A stretch of 64,000 nt of DNA from Bigelowiella natans CCMP2755 (GCA_000320545.1 ADNK01002208.1:124001-188000), one strand, 5' to 3'. Shown: positions 1 through 14,450, counted from the first letter of the stretch. Numbers and translations: made by a program. Notes: generated from the sequence alone by a model not told the origin.

Positions 1-28
1 GCGCTTCTTCGTCTTTTGTTGTTCTCAG

Positions 29-164
29 AGATCCAAATAGGATAACAATATATGGTGAGAGCGCTGGAGCTGGATCTGTGACGGTAGTAGTCCGCTTTCT
101 GCAATCATCTATGTGTCACGATGCTATTATGATGATGAAGATGATGACAAATTTGTGTGTGCAT

Positions 165-201
<37 letters not shown>

Positions 202-855
202 GTTTAATAGTTTCATCTCGTGGCTATGAAGAGCTTTCCATACTACCAAAGAGCAATCACAGAGAGCGGGGTGATAACCACTATCATCATCATCATCATC
301 ATCATCATCGTTGTCTTGAGTCCCCCCCCCCCCCCCCCCGCCCTTACCTTTATCTTACGTAGGGTTTCTCTCAATGGGTGGCAAAGCCGATGAAGCATGC
401 CCAGGACAACTACGAGCATGCTATGAAACTCCTCGGTAGTACTTATCATGATGATGACGATAACAGCTCGTTGAGTACCCAATGGTGTTTTGTGGCCAAA
501 CCAACAGTATTAGTTGTGTTAAATGGTCGAAGCAGTTTTGTTGGAGAGAAGTAGTTTTTCCTTGTATGATCTAATTCGATCAATTTACCCTTGCTTCTTC
601 TCGCCAAGATTATTAAATATCGGTTCTGCTGCCGTCCTACCATTACCTTCATCTTCTTCTTCATCATCTTCTTCTTATTCTTTATCATCATCATCTTCTT
701 CATCTTCATCATCTCCATAATCATCATCGCTGCTGGCATGACACTAAATGCACTGTTCGCGTGTGCATACTTCTCAGGCCTAAAGCCTGATGACGTCGAT
801 AAACTCGAAAGTAGTGTAGTGCGACTTGAAATCAATGCACATTCACATGAATATA

Positions 856-898
<43 letters not shown>

Positions 899-1149
899 AT
901 TTATGTGTGTGCTTGAGTGTGTTTAATACCTATTTTTGACGGCGTTGCAACACGTCTATATTTTCTCAGCAAATGAATCTTTGATCGTTACTTATCGACC
1001 GACACTTCATCGTCATTATTACCTCAGGTCTCTCTTCTGAAAAGATCATCATCAACACGCAAGACTATGAGGGATATCCATGGCCGGTTAGTCGTCTTTT
1101 GACATAAAAATGCACCTACTCACTTACGAATTTGCAGCTGTAGCGACAG

Positions 1150-1198
<49 letters not shown>

Positions 1199-1606
1199 AA
1201 GTAACTGTCTCTCTGACTTGGTTAAAAAGGACACAATGGTGCAATGCCAGTGGGCCCCTGTTATCGATGGTGTTGAGCTCCTTTACCACCCAGGCAACAA
1301 CAACAACAACAACACATTCATCAAGAAAGAAGCTGCTACAAACCCGAAGCATGCCAATTCTTTATAAACTGTCATCATCATCAGCAGTTTGCAGTAGCAG
1401 CACTACACATACTAACCCACCTTCTCCAACCCCCATCCCTTTGTTACATCATGTTTTTCACAGCTTATTCGCTGCAGAAAGGGCTCATTCCGATGGAGAA
1501 AGACGTCATTTTTGGCTCGAATAGAGACGAGGTACACATGCATTGTCTTAGATTCCCATGCATGTAACCATGATGATGGGTTAGTAAAAATCAACCATAA
1601 GATATA

Positions 1607-1641
<35 letters not shown>

Positions 1642-2013
1642 TCATATATTCAGTACTTCTCTGCCACCTTCTCATTTTCTATACTTTGACTCCCCCACCG
1701 CAGCGTGCTAGCTTCCTCTGATTGTAGCACTGGAAAATCGTGATGTTATCATTTGATGACGACAAGATGGTGATGATGATGTGTTCTGTTTCTGACTGAT
1801 GATGTAATAATAAGGGCACGTTGTTCGTGAGCAACAACTCGTACACACATAAACAAGGCTACTACAGCAATGCTGATCTGCCCAGGTAGTAGAAATAATA
1901 GCAGCAGCACCAGCAGTAGCAGCAGCATATAGGCACAACATTGCTAAATATCCACAGATTGTGCATAATACGTGCGTATTCTTTCTTTTCAGAGCATTGT
2001 TTGCTAGAAAATC

Positions 2014-2090
<77 letters not shown>

Positions 2091-2703
2091 TACCTCATCG
2101 CCATCACCATCACCACCACCATCATCATCATCAATCCGACCAGAAACATCGGTGCGAGCCAGTTTGCAGCTTTCAGCCTCGGAAGTTGGGGGCCCATCGT
2201 CGGTATCACATATTAATAAGAAGAATGATAAGATTAATAATCATAAAAATGAAAATAAAAGATTTTTAAAGTCGTAGAAAGAAAGGTCGGTGAATAGAAA
2301 ATCCAGCCTTTCCTCATCCCTCTACCCCCCCCTTTCCCCCCCCTGTCTGTATCTCTGTCTATGGTACTTACGTAATCAGGTCGAATGCTTGTAGATCAGA
2401 ACTTATACCCGCTTCTGTGCCACAGGCCGGTATTGAAGACTATACTCGTTTATAATGATGATGATGATTATGATGATGATGAGAACATGCTAAAGGATGC
2501 CAATGAGAGAGAGCGAAAGATTACCATCGTCATCATCGTCATTACCTTCATTACAATCCTCATCACCATCACCATTATCATCATTATAAAAACCATGCAT
2601 CGACTTGCTAAGGGGTTGGAATACGACCTATGCGACGAAGGCACGTACAATACGTTCTGGTGGGCAGCAACTCGAGTGAGTAGCAGTGTGTTGTGATTGC
2701 CGC

Positions 2704-2743
<40 letters not shown>

Positions 2744-2869
2744 CCGACCAATTAGGCAGCACTGCTTGAATAGCAACCGGGGAAGGGAGAGGAGGAGGAA
2801 GAGGAAGGGAAGAGAGTTCATCTCCAAGCTCTGTATATTAGAAAATATATTTTGATATTATACACACAT

Positions 2870-2910
<41 letters not shown>

Positions 2911-3845
2911 AAGTAGTGTCCATAGGAATAAACTCACATCGTTGATGGGTATTCAAGTTTGATCATCGCGAAGATTGAGTCGTTGTTGTGCTGCTCCTAT
3001 CAACTAACAGGCTACTGGCGACTTCATGATGACCTGCCCTGCACGAAGAGCGGTATCACGATCAAAGCAGAGAAAGCGAGAGCGAGAGAGAGAGAGTTTA
3101 TTGCTCATTGAAGCCGAATTCTCACATCCATACGATCATGTTAGGCATGTTTCGTGGTAGTGATGGTGGTGATGATGATGATGATGTTTATTAGGGTCGG
3201 GACTGGGTCAAGACGGCACTTTCTCGTTTTTCCTCCTCCCCGTTATCATCATCATCATCATCATTGCGTGATGATCCTACGAAGAAGAAGATGATGCCAT
3301 GGGTGTCAAACTACTACTTTGCACACACTCCTCTCGTCAGGTACTACTACGACTACTACGACTACTACTACCTGATCTGCTGCTGCTGTTGTTACTAAAA
3401 AGAAGAAAGAAGACAGACTTGTCGCTGATGTTGTTGGATTTCTGCGATGACTATGATGACTATGATGATGATGATGATGATGATGATGATAACGATGATG
3501 ATGACGTGTGTGATGTGGAATGAAACTTATCAGAGATTACCATTTTGAGAGAACACCAACACTGATATTACTACTACTGCAGCTACTACTACTACTGCTA
3601 CAAACATCTACGGCAAAGTAACCATCCTCCTCCCCTCCTCCTCTCTCACCCCCTTTTAGTGTGAATCTGCATCCGACCTATGCCTGGGGAGCGTTCCATG
3701 GCTCCGAGGTGTGCTGATAGGAGGAGGAGGAGGAGGAGGAGGAGGAGGAGGAGGAAGCTTTGCACTTTTATATTCATAACACAACAGGATTAGAGGAAGA
3801 AACGAAGAAGAAGATGATGATGAATGGCATTTCGTACACACACAC

Positions 3846-3892
<47 letters not shown>

Positions 3893-4316
3893 GGGGGGGG
3901 GGGTCCATTCCCCTTCTCCCCCCACCTATCGTGCATTCAATTTTTCCTTCCAATCCCCTCATCCTCAGGTTCCGTTCGTATTTCATGACGATTTTGAGTT
4001 ATTGAGTAAAGCGGAGAGAGACCTCTCGGCTAAAATGGTGGGTTGGTGGGCGGGTCGAGTTGGGTTGGGTTGGGTTGGGTTGGGTTTGTATAGTGTAGAA
4101 ACTCAAGTGTGAAAGAATTGATATTGTTTTGCGCATAGCAGTACACAGACGATAGTATATTGGGAAAATCCATAGAGCGAGCCATCACTATTGCCTTTCT
4201 TCTTCCACGCATCGTTGCCTGCAAATGTCGTATTGCTCACTCATCTTTGAGCAGCATTTCACCGCTACTGCTGTCTTCTATTGTGTCTGTTGCATTCGAT
4301 ATTATTGTTGTTATTG

Positions 4317-4347
<31 letters not shown>

Positions 4348-5219
4348 CGTTTTTAGGTTGGATATTGGAGCAATTTCGCATCGAGTGGAAATCCCAATAT
4401 CGGACCTACTCAGGTTGCTTTGTGACGCTCAAAGCAATGATGATGGTGGTGGGGATGATGATGATGATGATGACAACGACGGTGATGGTGGTGATAGTGA
4501 GAGAAGGGCCTACGCATTCTCTTAACAGCTCGTATTAATGTTGAAACAATATGTCGTAGGTTCCGCCCATTTGGCCTAATATTTCGAATCCAAACGACAC
4601 TGCCGCAATCAGACTCGCAATTAAAAGGTAGTAAAAGTAGTAGTAGTAGTAGTAGTAGTTGTTGTTGTTGTTGTAGAGTGTTGCTGCAGCAGGATCCATT
4701 CGGTATGTTGATCATCCATCTGTGGCATTTCTGAGGCGCTTCTATGTACTTGTTGTGGTGATGATGATGGTGTTAGATGGACTCCGTACACTTCCGATTA
4801 CAATGAGCTTAATATATCCTCTTCTCCAGGTGCGGTTCGTTGATAGTATTAGCATTAGTATTTTTATTATTAGTAGTAGTAGTAGTAGAAGTGGCAGCAG
4901 CAGCAGCAGCAGCAGCACATTGCACCACAATTGGCGTTGTGATCATCTTCTTCTTCTTCTTCTTCTTCAGTTCTCCGCAATGAGGAGTGCAATTTCTGGG
5001 ATTCTGTGAACGCGCATGTGATATATCCAAATCCGATGAAAGAACCATCATCGACCGTATCCTCCTCCTCCTCCTCCACCTCCTCCTCCTCCTTCTCCTC
5101 GTCTCCAAGCACTTTGCCAATGGCAACATCGACGATATCATGGGGAGAATGGAGCTCTAATTCTTTGCCTCCCATGCCCACCCCACGAGCGCTCTTTGGA
5201 ACTGCTGTAAGTAGTAGGA

Positions 5220-5259
<40 letters not shown>

Positions 5260-6499
5260 TATATTATATGCGATTGCTACAGTGTGTGTGCGTGTGTATG
5301 CAAAAGCCGATAATTATCGCTAGTATTTATGCGTTTACTTGCTTGTTGGATGTAGGCTCTTGACAGTGTGATTTACTGCTTTGGTGGAATCATGGCCGCC
5401 GAATCACCACGTTCATCTACACCAGTCTCCCCATCCTCCTCCTCCTCGTCGTCGTCATCGTCGCCGTCTTTCATCATCTCCATCGTTGCTGCTGCCTAAA
5501 TGGGTAGACACAGCTATCGTAGAGGTATTATTAACCGATAAGCGGCAGGATAGAAAACAGTGTACTTTTCACCGACACTGTAGTTAGTAGGAGTTATGCC
5601 GATCCAAAGAGCAGGGAGAACGTGAGGGACTAGGAGGATGCAGGAGAATGTCTTCATGTGCACGCATGTGATTTCAAGCAATTCATGGATTTTCTCTACC
5701 TCCCTCCTGTCATTCTCTTTGTGTGAGTGTGTGTGTGTGTGTGTGTGTGCGTGTGTGTGGCACGACAACGGTATGGACTACGACGAACACGTAACAAGTA
5801 GAAAGATGACAGTACTTCACCAATCGTCGTTTATTATTATCCTCCTCCCGTCATTACACAGACTTTTGATGTTGGAAGTGGAACGTGGGCATTGGCTCCT
5901 CCTCTCACACAACCGGTGCTAATCAACTGCTCGCTAGATAATCACATCACCAACAATAGGAGACTACGAGTCGCAAGAGGAGGAGGGGGGGAGGACAAAT
6001 GACATCATTCCCGGATATTGTTTAAGGAATAATCATCATCAGTATTGTCACCACCACCACCACCACCACAACCACTACCACCACCTAGTCACATCATCAT
6101 CACCATTGCGATCATAGTGCATTCGTGTTGATATCACAGCGCTCAGGAGTTAGCGGAATTGCAGTTGCTTCCGAAGACGGCAAGCCAGCCACAATATACG
6201 CCGTGGGGGGCATGGTCAGTGAGCACACGCGCGAGAATGATACCGTTGATGACAGCGAAGTGAAGAGGCAATCCTGAACCCATCACATGCATAATATCCG
6301 TTTGTTTTGTGTGTGACATACGCAGCTTGGGAGATCGAAAAAGGGAAGCTTTCCAGAAATCGTTGATGTTGTAGAGAGATTTACGAGGGCAGACAACAAG
6401 TGGAAACGGTAGCCGTGGTAGTAGCAGTGGTAGCAGTGCTAGTGTTGCTTACTAAATAGCTACCTATCTACTTTGCTACTCACCTCGGTCAGCTCACAC

Positions 6500-6555
<56 letters not shown>

Positions 6556-7803
6556 GTAGCCTTGCGAGCTTGCCCTCGCCTCGATGTAACGCAGCCCTAG
6601 CAGCTAGCAAAAGCAGCATATTTGCGGTACGTGTCTTTTCCTTTCACCCAATTCCCTCCTCCTCAGAAAAATAGCAGCAGCAGCATCATGACAAACATGG
6701 ATAAATAGCACCTAACGATTTCGCTACTACTGCATGCCGATGACACTTACGACAACGACGCTCACAATGAAGCACAGACAAAAGCTTGGAAGATGATGAC
6801 GAACTGTGTGGACTACACCATCTCAACACAAACGTACACACGCATAAATTACCTAATCGGATATGCTGCAGGTCGGAGGGTTCGGTGTGTCCTCCAAGAA
6901 TGGGCGAGTAGAGCCTTCATCAATGGTGGTATATGATATCGACCGAGATTCATGGAAGGTAAAGGATCATAACTTTCAATGACTGTACGCTTATTACGTG
7001 CGATTTGATTGAATGGGGTTATACTGCCAAGGTCTTTCTTATGCAGCATTTGTTGTCGTCGTCATCGTCGTCATAGCCGTGTATGTTTGTGACATCATAT
7101 GTGCTGCAATCAATAGGAACTGGAGGGAACACCTACAAAGCGCACATTTCTTACTGCATTCATCGCCGATCAGTACCTCCATGCGGTTGGGGGTATGGCC
7201 GGGTTTTTCTCCCTCACTGGCGGGTCGGAGCAGAGAGACCATATAGCACTCGTCGCCACCCTATCATTTTCTTACTTAAATAATATACACACAAATACCA
7301 CATGATGTAAAGTTGGATATATGATAATGATTTGTTTCGTACTAGCCCTTTTTCTAATAGCTAAATATACTATATACATTTTGTGTTGGGACTAAAAGCG
7401 CATCATGTAGGTTTGATAACACGCCGATGGCAAGCGTGGAGACGTATGATATTAGCAAAAATCAATGGGTTAAACCCGGTGTAGGATCCATAGAAATCGG
7501 ACGGCATAGTGCGGCAGGGGTAATCCTTAGTCACGGCAGCAATGACGAAACCAATATATTAGTTCTAATCTTTCATTTCCTCACCACGCTCATATCACGT
7601 CTTCTCCACCGAGAAGTTGGCGAAAGACGATGTGATATGCTGGTTACCAAGATCTGTATGCACATTTGATGTAATTTAACGTTGCTGTTTCTTTGACATC
7701 GACTCAGGATATGATTACCTTACACGACGGAAGTAGAGGTTTCATCATTCTGGGGGGGAGTGCCAAAGGTGTTGATGAGTAGTACAACCCATTCCATAGA
7801 TAA

Positions 7804-7840
<37 letters not shown>

Positions 7841-8305
7841 TATAGGATGCTCGTGTAAAGTGTATCGTTTCATCATCATCATCATCATCACCATCACCAT
7901 CATCATCATCTTTTCAGCTACTATCATTAAACATTGATTTTGTACGCCTCCTTTCCATTTCTTTTAACAAACGAGCAGATGGTGACACGGCATCGGTGGA
8001 GATGTTAGTAATGACCAAACGTGGCAAGATAGACACGCTGTTACGCCTTCCAGATTCACCTATTTCTCGGACGATGCACGGGGTACCAAAGAGGAATTTA
8101 CATTGATTTGAGCGGGTAGAACATTGTTGTCGTCGTCTTTTCTAATTTGTCCGCTGTGATCTCGTAGGTCTCTGCTGTGCAAGGCTGCGTATACGCTATT
8201 GGAGGCATTGGTTCACAGCAGGCATGGAATGATCCGTACTACGTAAATCGTTCCGGAATTTTGGGATCTCTGGAAAGATTGTGCGAATTGCCACAGAAAA
8301 GATAG
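29..8305 (+). CDS. Carboxylesterase/cholinesterase-kelch fusion protein, 5' partial
   Basis: The first exon follows a CAG acceptor at 26-28 and carries the serine-hydrolase nucleophile elbow (IYGESAGAGSV, 29-83). Later exons give HLVAMKSFPYYQRAITESG (about 205-270), APVIDGVEL (about 1255), VIFGSNRDE holding the acidic triad residue (about 1505-1530), AWGAFHGSE holding the catalytic His (about 3680-3708), VPFVFHDDFELLSKAERDLS (3969 on), YWSNFASSGNPN (about 4360) and the C-terminal LRNEECNFWDS (4971-5005). The same exon runs without a stop through a Ser-rich linker into MPTPRALFGTA, then VIYCFGG, TIYAVGGM, YLHAVGGM, VETYDISKNQWV, FIILGGS and VYAIGGIGS, which are kelch blades, to a TAG at 8303-8305. 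Family members cleave carboxyl esters; kelch propellers usually bind proteins. No signal peptide can be judged because the start is missing. Near 5497 the kelch frame meets a stop inside a TCC/TCG repeat, so one splice or an indel is unresolved. Exons lie among long microsatellite introns. Confidence 0.85.
858..894. repeat. (TA)n microsatellite
   Basis: About 18 uninterrupted TA copies in an intron of the esterase-kelch gene. Similar TA runs lie near 1605-1636, 5220-5255, 7805-7837, 50545-50570, 57937-57961 and 61625-61651. Confidence 0.95.
1155..1192. repeat. (CT)n microsatellite
   Basis: About 19 CT copies directly upstream of an esterase exon, where it also lengthens the polypyrimidine tract. 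Confidence 0.95.
2019..2089. repeat. Compound (TC)n(TG)n microsatellite
   Basis: About 17 TC copies pass directly into about 17 TG copies inside an intron. The same type of compound purine/pyrimidine tract recurs near 6505-6556 (CT then CA) and 26935-27014 (GT then GA). Confidence 0.95.
2703..2743. repeat. (CAA)n microsatellite
   Basis: About 13 copies of AAC/CAA just downstream of the exon encoding LCDEGTYNTFWWAATR. Intronic in the proposed model. Confidence 0.9.
2875..2908. repeat. (CA)n microsatellite
   Basis: About 17 CA copies ending at a CAG, so the repeat abuts a possible acceptor for the next esterase exon. Confidence 0.9.
3851..3889. repeat. (GA)n microsatellite followed by a poly-G run
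   Basis: About 19 GA copies followed by a G-run to about 3903, in the intron between the catalytic-His exon and the VPFVFHDD exon. Confidence 0.95.
4060..4086. repeat. (TTGGG)n short tandem repeat
   Basis: Five exact TTGGG units plus TT, just inside the intron whose donor follows LSAKM. It is G-rich on the coding strand and resembles a telomere-type repeat, but it is short and internal. Confidence 0.9.
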
Positions 8306-10112
8306 TACAAGCAACCAATTTGTGGGAGAATAATCCAAGAAGTACAGCTAGCCGCGAGACGCAAGAATCCTATGTAGCAAGCATTTTGATGTGGAACTTG
8401 CATGGAGTATGTTGTGAAATGAGTCATCGTGTACGTCGACGGCTGGATTTGTTCTTGCAACCAATTCCGTTGCTACATCATCAATTGCAACCGTGCAATC
8501 GATGTAGCGATGCGCCGCATGGCTAGATGGCCTCGTCATCATCGGCTAGCTAAAAAAAAATGTGCGATGCATGCATGCTTGTGCTTGGATTCGTCTGACC
8601 ATTCACGCGGTGCATCACAACTTGCTCAAACGCGCGCATTTTCACAAAAAATGAGTTTTCTCGACAACCAGCATGTGGACTTGCAAGTCCCTACACGTGT
8701 GTGTGCTGTCTGTGACTTGTGCATCGACTACTTCACATGCACCTTTGACCTCACATATGTAGCACACATATGAACAGGCACGCGCACTTGGAGTGAAACG
8801 CGTCTACAAATCCCTAGATCGCATCGTTGCATTGTGTGTGCTGTTCACACACACACACACACACTAGCACAGGAATGTATTCTGCATGTGCCCATGATGG
8901 ATCGAGCTGCTTTGCTGCTGAACATCTTTTGAAGCATCACATGCTTTGATCGCACGTACGTGGTGACCGGAGTGATCGATGCGTGGCTCGAAAAAAATGA
9001 TCTCAATGCTGTTACCACATGTTGTGAAAATAGGTGTCATCTCTACACGTACATGCACGAACACGTGAATACTCTCCTAACGCACTGCCTTCTAGATCAG
9101 TGCTGCTGACTACTGTGTTTGAGCTCTCTCCACACTAGTCTATGACATTTGTGGGTGCATGAAACCGAAATCGTTCCTGTTGACCACACACATACACAAA
9201 CACAAACACATACACACACGCACACACACACACACATTTTCTTACTTTAACTGAGAGAAAAGGAGTTCGTCATCATGTATGTGCTGCAAAACATGACAAA
9301 GCGACCTTCATGTATTTCTTCGACCAATTCTTTCTCTTGAAGTACCTACAATGATCATTTCCAACCCAAAGCACACAAAATAAGGAAAACTGAAAGACAA
9401 GGCGAATTTAGCTACAGGAAGAAGGACGCATTATAGTATTCTGCCAACCCTTTGGTGTTCCTCGATGTTCCAAATGCAGAAAATCTCGGGACCTGAGAAG
9501 AATTTGCTACATCATACATACATACATACATACATCATCAGAACGGAAAATGATGTGAGTGCGTAGATACCCCCGAGCGATAAGTAGGACTTTTCTTCTC
9601 GCTTTCCTTCACCTCCAATGTCGTGCCTGGGCATTGTACGTATGTTGAGCAGGGATGCATACTTTCACAGATGAACTTGCACTTTAAAGTCAGAAAAGGG
9701 GGAATACAATCAAATGGATCGAGTAACCATATATTCGGTATTTTCCAGGTCCTAGATTGGGGTGCTGACAACAAACAACACAACACGCAACATTAACAAT
9801 ACACTATTTGCCACATCTCACCAAAATTGTCATCAAACAAAAGTTATTCGAAACGGTACTTATCATCATCATTATGATTATGATGGTTATTTGTTATTAC
9901 GTATGTCTCCGGAACTTCTCCTCCAATATTTGAAAACTTTTCTCCAGTAAACCTGCAGCAGTAGTAGCAGCAGCAGCAGTAGCAGCAGCAGAGAGGTTGT
10001 TACTAATGAAAACTATTTCCACATAAATTCTCCTGCAATATGATCGTCCACCTTGTACCGGAGAAACTAGCAGAATACTTTTCGGGAGAGCGGAGGACTG
10101 TATGATGTTACA

Positions 10113-10159
<47 letters not shown>

Positions 10160-10279
10160 TTACAACGGTACATTGTTTTGAGTCTCCTCCTCCTCCTCCT
10201 CCTCCTCCTCCTCCTCATATATGTTCAAATATATCACACTATCTGATTGAACAACCGCCAAACCCTAGACTCTACAACA

Positions 10280-10311
<32 letters not shown>

Positions 10312-12553
10312 CTTTTTCAGCTAACGATACTGTCTTGAACTTTGCTGCGGCAGGAGACGAAGATACCGTAGGCTGCAATGTTCACGGGATAATGATGACG
10401 ATGATCATGATTATGGTGCCACAACAAAATATTCGCAAGCTCATTCTATGGAAATACTAGTGATTGCAGTTATAACGTTGTAACGCTACTGCGTATTCTA
10501 TTCTCACACGTGCCACCTTTCCAGTGTGTGAGAGAGGAGCACTTGCCCTACAAAAACAATATCATCCTTTACGTATTCGACTAACATTGATCCTGAAATC
10601 AATCTACAATGCTAAGACATCTTCATATTGTTATTTGCGCCCTTACAATGAAGTGGGATCTGAACTTCGCAACCAATCCGAACGCTTGTGTTTCGCTAAT
10701 ATGGAAACCGTAAACATGTGTATATTATCATTGAAAGGAAGAAGACATAATCGTCGATAAAGCTGCATAAGAAAATCGAGTGCGATGAGTCAATGTACAC
10801 TGTTAATACTCCCATTTGCTCTTAACATGCAATTATCGTCAAGAGGTCAATATAATCACGTATTTTGTGATAATAAGGCTGAGCATATATTACCATGTAT
10901 TCGATTTAGGCATTCCCTCCTTTGAATCACACAATAAAAACATGCAGCCGACTTAAAGAAGAACGGGATTCTACATTCCAAAGAATATCAACAAAAAGAG
11001 ATAGTAGTGCGATGATCTAACTCACTTGCTTTTCGTAATCATTGTACGTTTGTCCACGATATTGTATGGATCAACTCCCTTTCTGTAATCATTTTACATC
11101 ATCAATCAAAGATAGAAGGAAACCCCTTTCGTCAGAGACTTTGTATAGATTTAATGTAATATGTTATTTCTTATTACTTGAAGCAAGAAGAAGTATCGTT
11201 GTAGAATAGTTTGGGATTGTTTCTTGATTTCCACCTAGGGTGACGAGATATTATAGACCACGACGATATCTTGAATAATGATCTCCTTAAGAATGAATAT
11301 GGTAAATTAAATGCAACCTTTCTAAGTTGTATTTATTCCCAGCCCGATGATAAGAAAGAGGAGAAAGTGTCACTCTCTTTGATAGACTACATTTTCCTGA
11401 TAGACACCATATGTATTCATATATGTCACTCTGGGCAGAATTCTCAAGGTCACTATAGCCAATAATTTATGAGATATAAACTCTGTTGTTGCATCAACAA
11501 CAACAACCATCACCTAAAGTTGTGTCCAAATTGTATACAGGGTCTGTGTCTTCCCAATCGTCGAATCCACCAAGATTTAGTCCAGGCTTTTGAAAAAAAA
11601 ATCTTACTTTCTTGTGTGTCGTGAAATTGACTATAACGTTGACAGCAATGATGAACATTTACTTTAAAGTGGATCAAGTTCGCAATTTAAATGGACTGGG
11701 ACATCAACAGACACATTTACACATTTTTATTTGTAAGAGATTTTATGAGAACAAATTTTCACCTTCGATACACTGTGTGGATTCTTCGAAATTGCTGTTT
11801 TTATACCATAAACAAGGGATACATCCTCCGTCAGCGAACATTCGCACAGTCAACTAGCCATCAGAGTCGACCTTTTTGTCTAGATTTACTTTCCCTTTTC
11901 GATTTTTTCACTGCTGTGTCCATTTTGGTGTGAATCTGCGAATCACTTTAGTATTGGGCTCAATTATGAACAGACGAGGGGGGGGAGAAGAGCGTGTCAG
12001 GGCAGGCTACACATAGGTCGACAATTCCCTGCACACGTTTTCTGTCAACTGCTAGACGTTTTCTGATAGAAAATGTTGTCGCACATTGTAGATTACAAGG
12101 GATTATGAGGAAACTCAAAAGAAGGACAGAACTGGGAGAACAGGGAAAAGAACAACAAAGAACGCAAAGAAGTTTCATGAATACCGAGTATCTCGAGAGA
12201 TTTTGCAGAGAGACGTCATCGCATTTCGCACTTATTCGATAAGAACTATCATGAATGTCCAAGTCTTGTCTTAAACATGGCTTCGGGGAATTTATTTATC
12301 GTACTTGAATGTTTGGTGTCGCTCTTTACAAAAAAATGCACAAGTGTTTGTCGCATGTGATCTTTTACAAACGTAGAATCATTGTACAGGCCTGTAGCAC
12401 AACTCTCAGTTCAAAATCAGATTCAAATAGTTGTTTTCGGATACATGCGAGAGTTAAAATTAGGTCTTAAACTTTCCGGCAAACCCGAGAAGCGCTTCTC
12501 TCCGTTCTCCTCCGTGGGCTCCGTGAGAGAAGGAACACAGGCGTCGTGCCATC
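8306..12553. other. Gene-poor interval between the kelch and RING genes
   Basis: No gene was recognised in these 4.2 kb. The part from 8306 to 9240 is rich in CATG/TGCA words with CA tracts near 8850 and 9185-9237. There are CTT/AGC tracts near 9960, a GA tract, CCT and ACT tracts at 10113-10310 and then AT-rich sequence. An open frame at 10524-10760 follows a good acceptor (CTTTCCAG) and has ordinary residue composition, including an SELRNQSERLCFANMETVNM stretch. It matches no family I know and could be a lone exon or chance. Confidence 0.5.
10117..10157. repeat. (AG)n microsatellite
   Basis: About 20 AG copies, followed within 60 bases by CCT repeats and further on by an ACT repeat. Confidence 0.95.
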
Positions 12554-14410
12554 ATGGCATCTGCGACAGATGCTTGCTGCCATGGTGGTCACGACGACAA
12601 CACCGGTCAAACACAGAACATTTCTCATGCAAGTCAAAGTTCAAGTTCCTCTGAAGATCAGCTTTCCACAATGATTGAAACTCTGCGAAGATGCATCTCC
12701 CATTCAAGCGAATCGAAGGTATGTGGATTCGATGATAACGTGAGTTTTCTGATCACTATTGTTGTACTAAGGTTTGTCGAAAATTGGTGAGAACATGCGA
12801 CCTATTTTGGTGCACCGTGAAGGCTCACGTACACGCGCTCAACAATATTTACATTGAGAAGTAAGTTGGGGTAAATCGATACGTGCACATTCGACCACAA
12901 CCTGAATCATGCCTCTTAGGGAACAGCGATGCCGTCTTAAATTCGAGCTAATAAATATTCATGTCCTAAGGGATCAAAGGTCTTCATTTCGTTTTGGATT
13001 CTACAAATATCAACTCACACGGATCATGCAGGTACTTGAATTCCCAGGCCGTTCAACGCTCTATCCAGGAAGCTATGATAATTCTATCTTCCCCAAGCGA
13101 AAAATGGAATATGAATGGAGCACTCAGAAGTAGTATGTACGTTCTTGACCAAAAAACTCCGCCGTCTGAAGCCGAAGCCGAATCCAAGATGAAGAGGGTA
13201 AAAGTTGCAGTCTCGGTTTATTCTCCGTTGCCTGTCTAATCTAGAGTTTCTTCGAAGGTGCACGAATTAATCTCAAAATTGGCCTCAGAGACAGAGATAA
13301 CATCATCAAAATCTCTTGGAAAAGTTAGCACCGAAGTGAAGACGGCAAATATACTCACCGAAAAAACTCGAAGTTCTGAGAGATTGCCTCAACCTTTTCT
13401 TAATGAATTAAGGAGATTCTTCTCAGTATGCAACCTTCTCGACCAGCTGCGCAAGTTTGTAGTATCCCACTACATGATAGTCAGCAACGCCGTCGATACA
13501 TTTGAAAGTCGCTTATAATTTCCATGAATATTTGCTTGCCGTTATCAAAATTGATTTTTTTTTAAACAGGATTAACCGGGGTCTCATGTAAGATCCCCTA
13601 CCTGAAGATTCTTGAAGATGAAGTCTTTTACTGCTCCCCTATGCTAGCTAAACTTCACACTACTATGGTATGCAGTGGATCCACCTCAGTTGCAGTTCCA
13701 CATGCTAAGCTAAAATAAAGCGGCTATAAATCGGTATCTGTGTATTATTTTAGGAATGTCTCGCGGGGTACATTACCTGCGCACACTGTTTGGGCCAGGT
13801 GTTACATTTATTTAGCTTCACATACCTGGCTTGTATCATATATTTGTATTTTAGAAGGGAAATTCTTCTGCATCTCCGCGCTTACCATCGCTGAAGGTTA
13901 AATAGCGCTACATGGAAGAATGGTTAAAATCTAATCAAACTACTACGGATCCTCAGATTTTTCTTGGAGCAACTCCTAACTATCTATGTCCACTTTGCGA
14001 ATCTGTATTAAAACATCCAGTGGTATTGCGTTGTCAACATAGGTAAATGAAGTGATATTCATTTGTCGTTGTAGTATTTCCCTAAAGGTTTTATTCTTTG
14101 CCAGATTCTGCCTTTGTTGCCTGGAGAGCATTCGACCAACCACCGACCGGTTTTGCTAATATCTTGCATATAAAATTTTGAAAATTGAATTATATTATTC
14201 CATATAATTATATTAACAGATGTCCTGTATGCTCCAAAATAATGAATCTACAATCATCAACAAGTTTGAAAGTCGATAGTGTACTGCAAAACTTCATTGC
14301 TAACCATTTTCCCGAGGAGGCCTCTCATCCCTGCACAATGCACAGTAAGAGGAAACATATTTCATTTTATTTTTCCTCAAATGCACACACACCCACACAC
14401 ACACACACAC

Positions 14411-14450
<40 letters not shown>

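Noticed and set aside
10102-10338. Frames made of Arg/Glu, Pro or Tyr runs
   Set aside because: Pure translations of GA, CCT and ACT microsatellites; the same holds for many Leu, Ser, His and Cys-Val frames elsewhere.
8303-10760. Extension of the kelch gene beyond 8305 to the frames at 9672-9950 and 10524-10760
   Set aside because: No kelch motif was found after VYAIGGIGS and its short tail; the later frames lack glycine-pair or Trp signatures.
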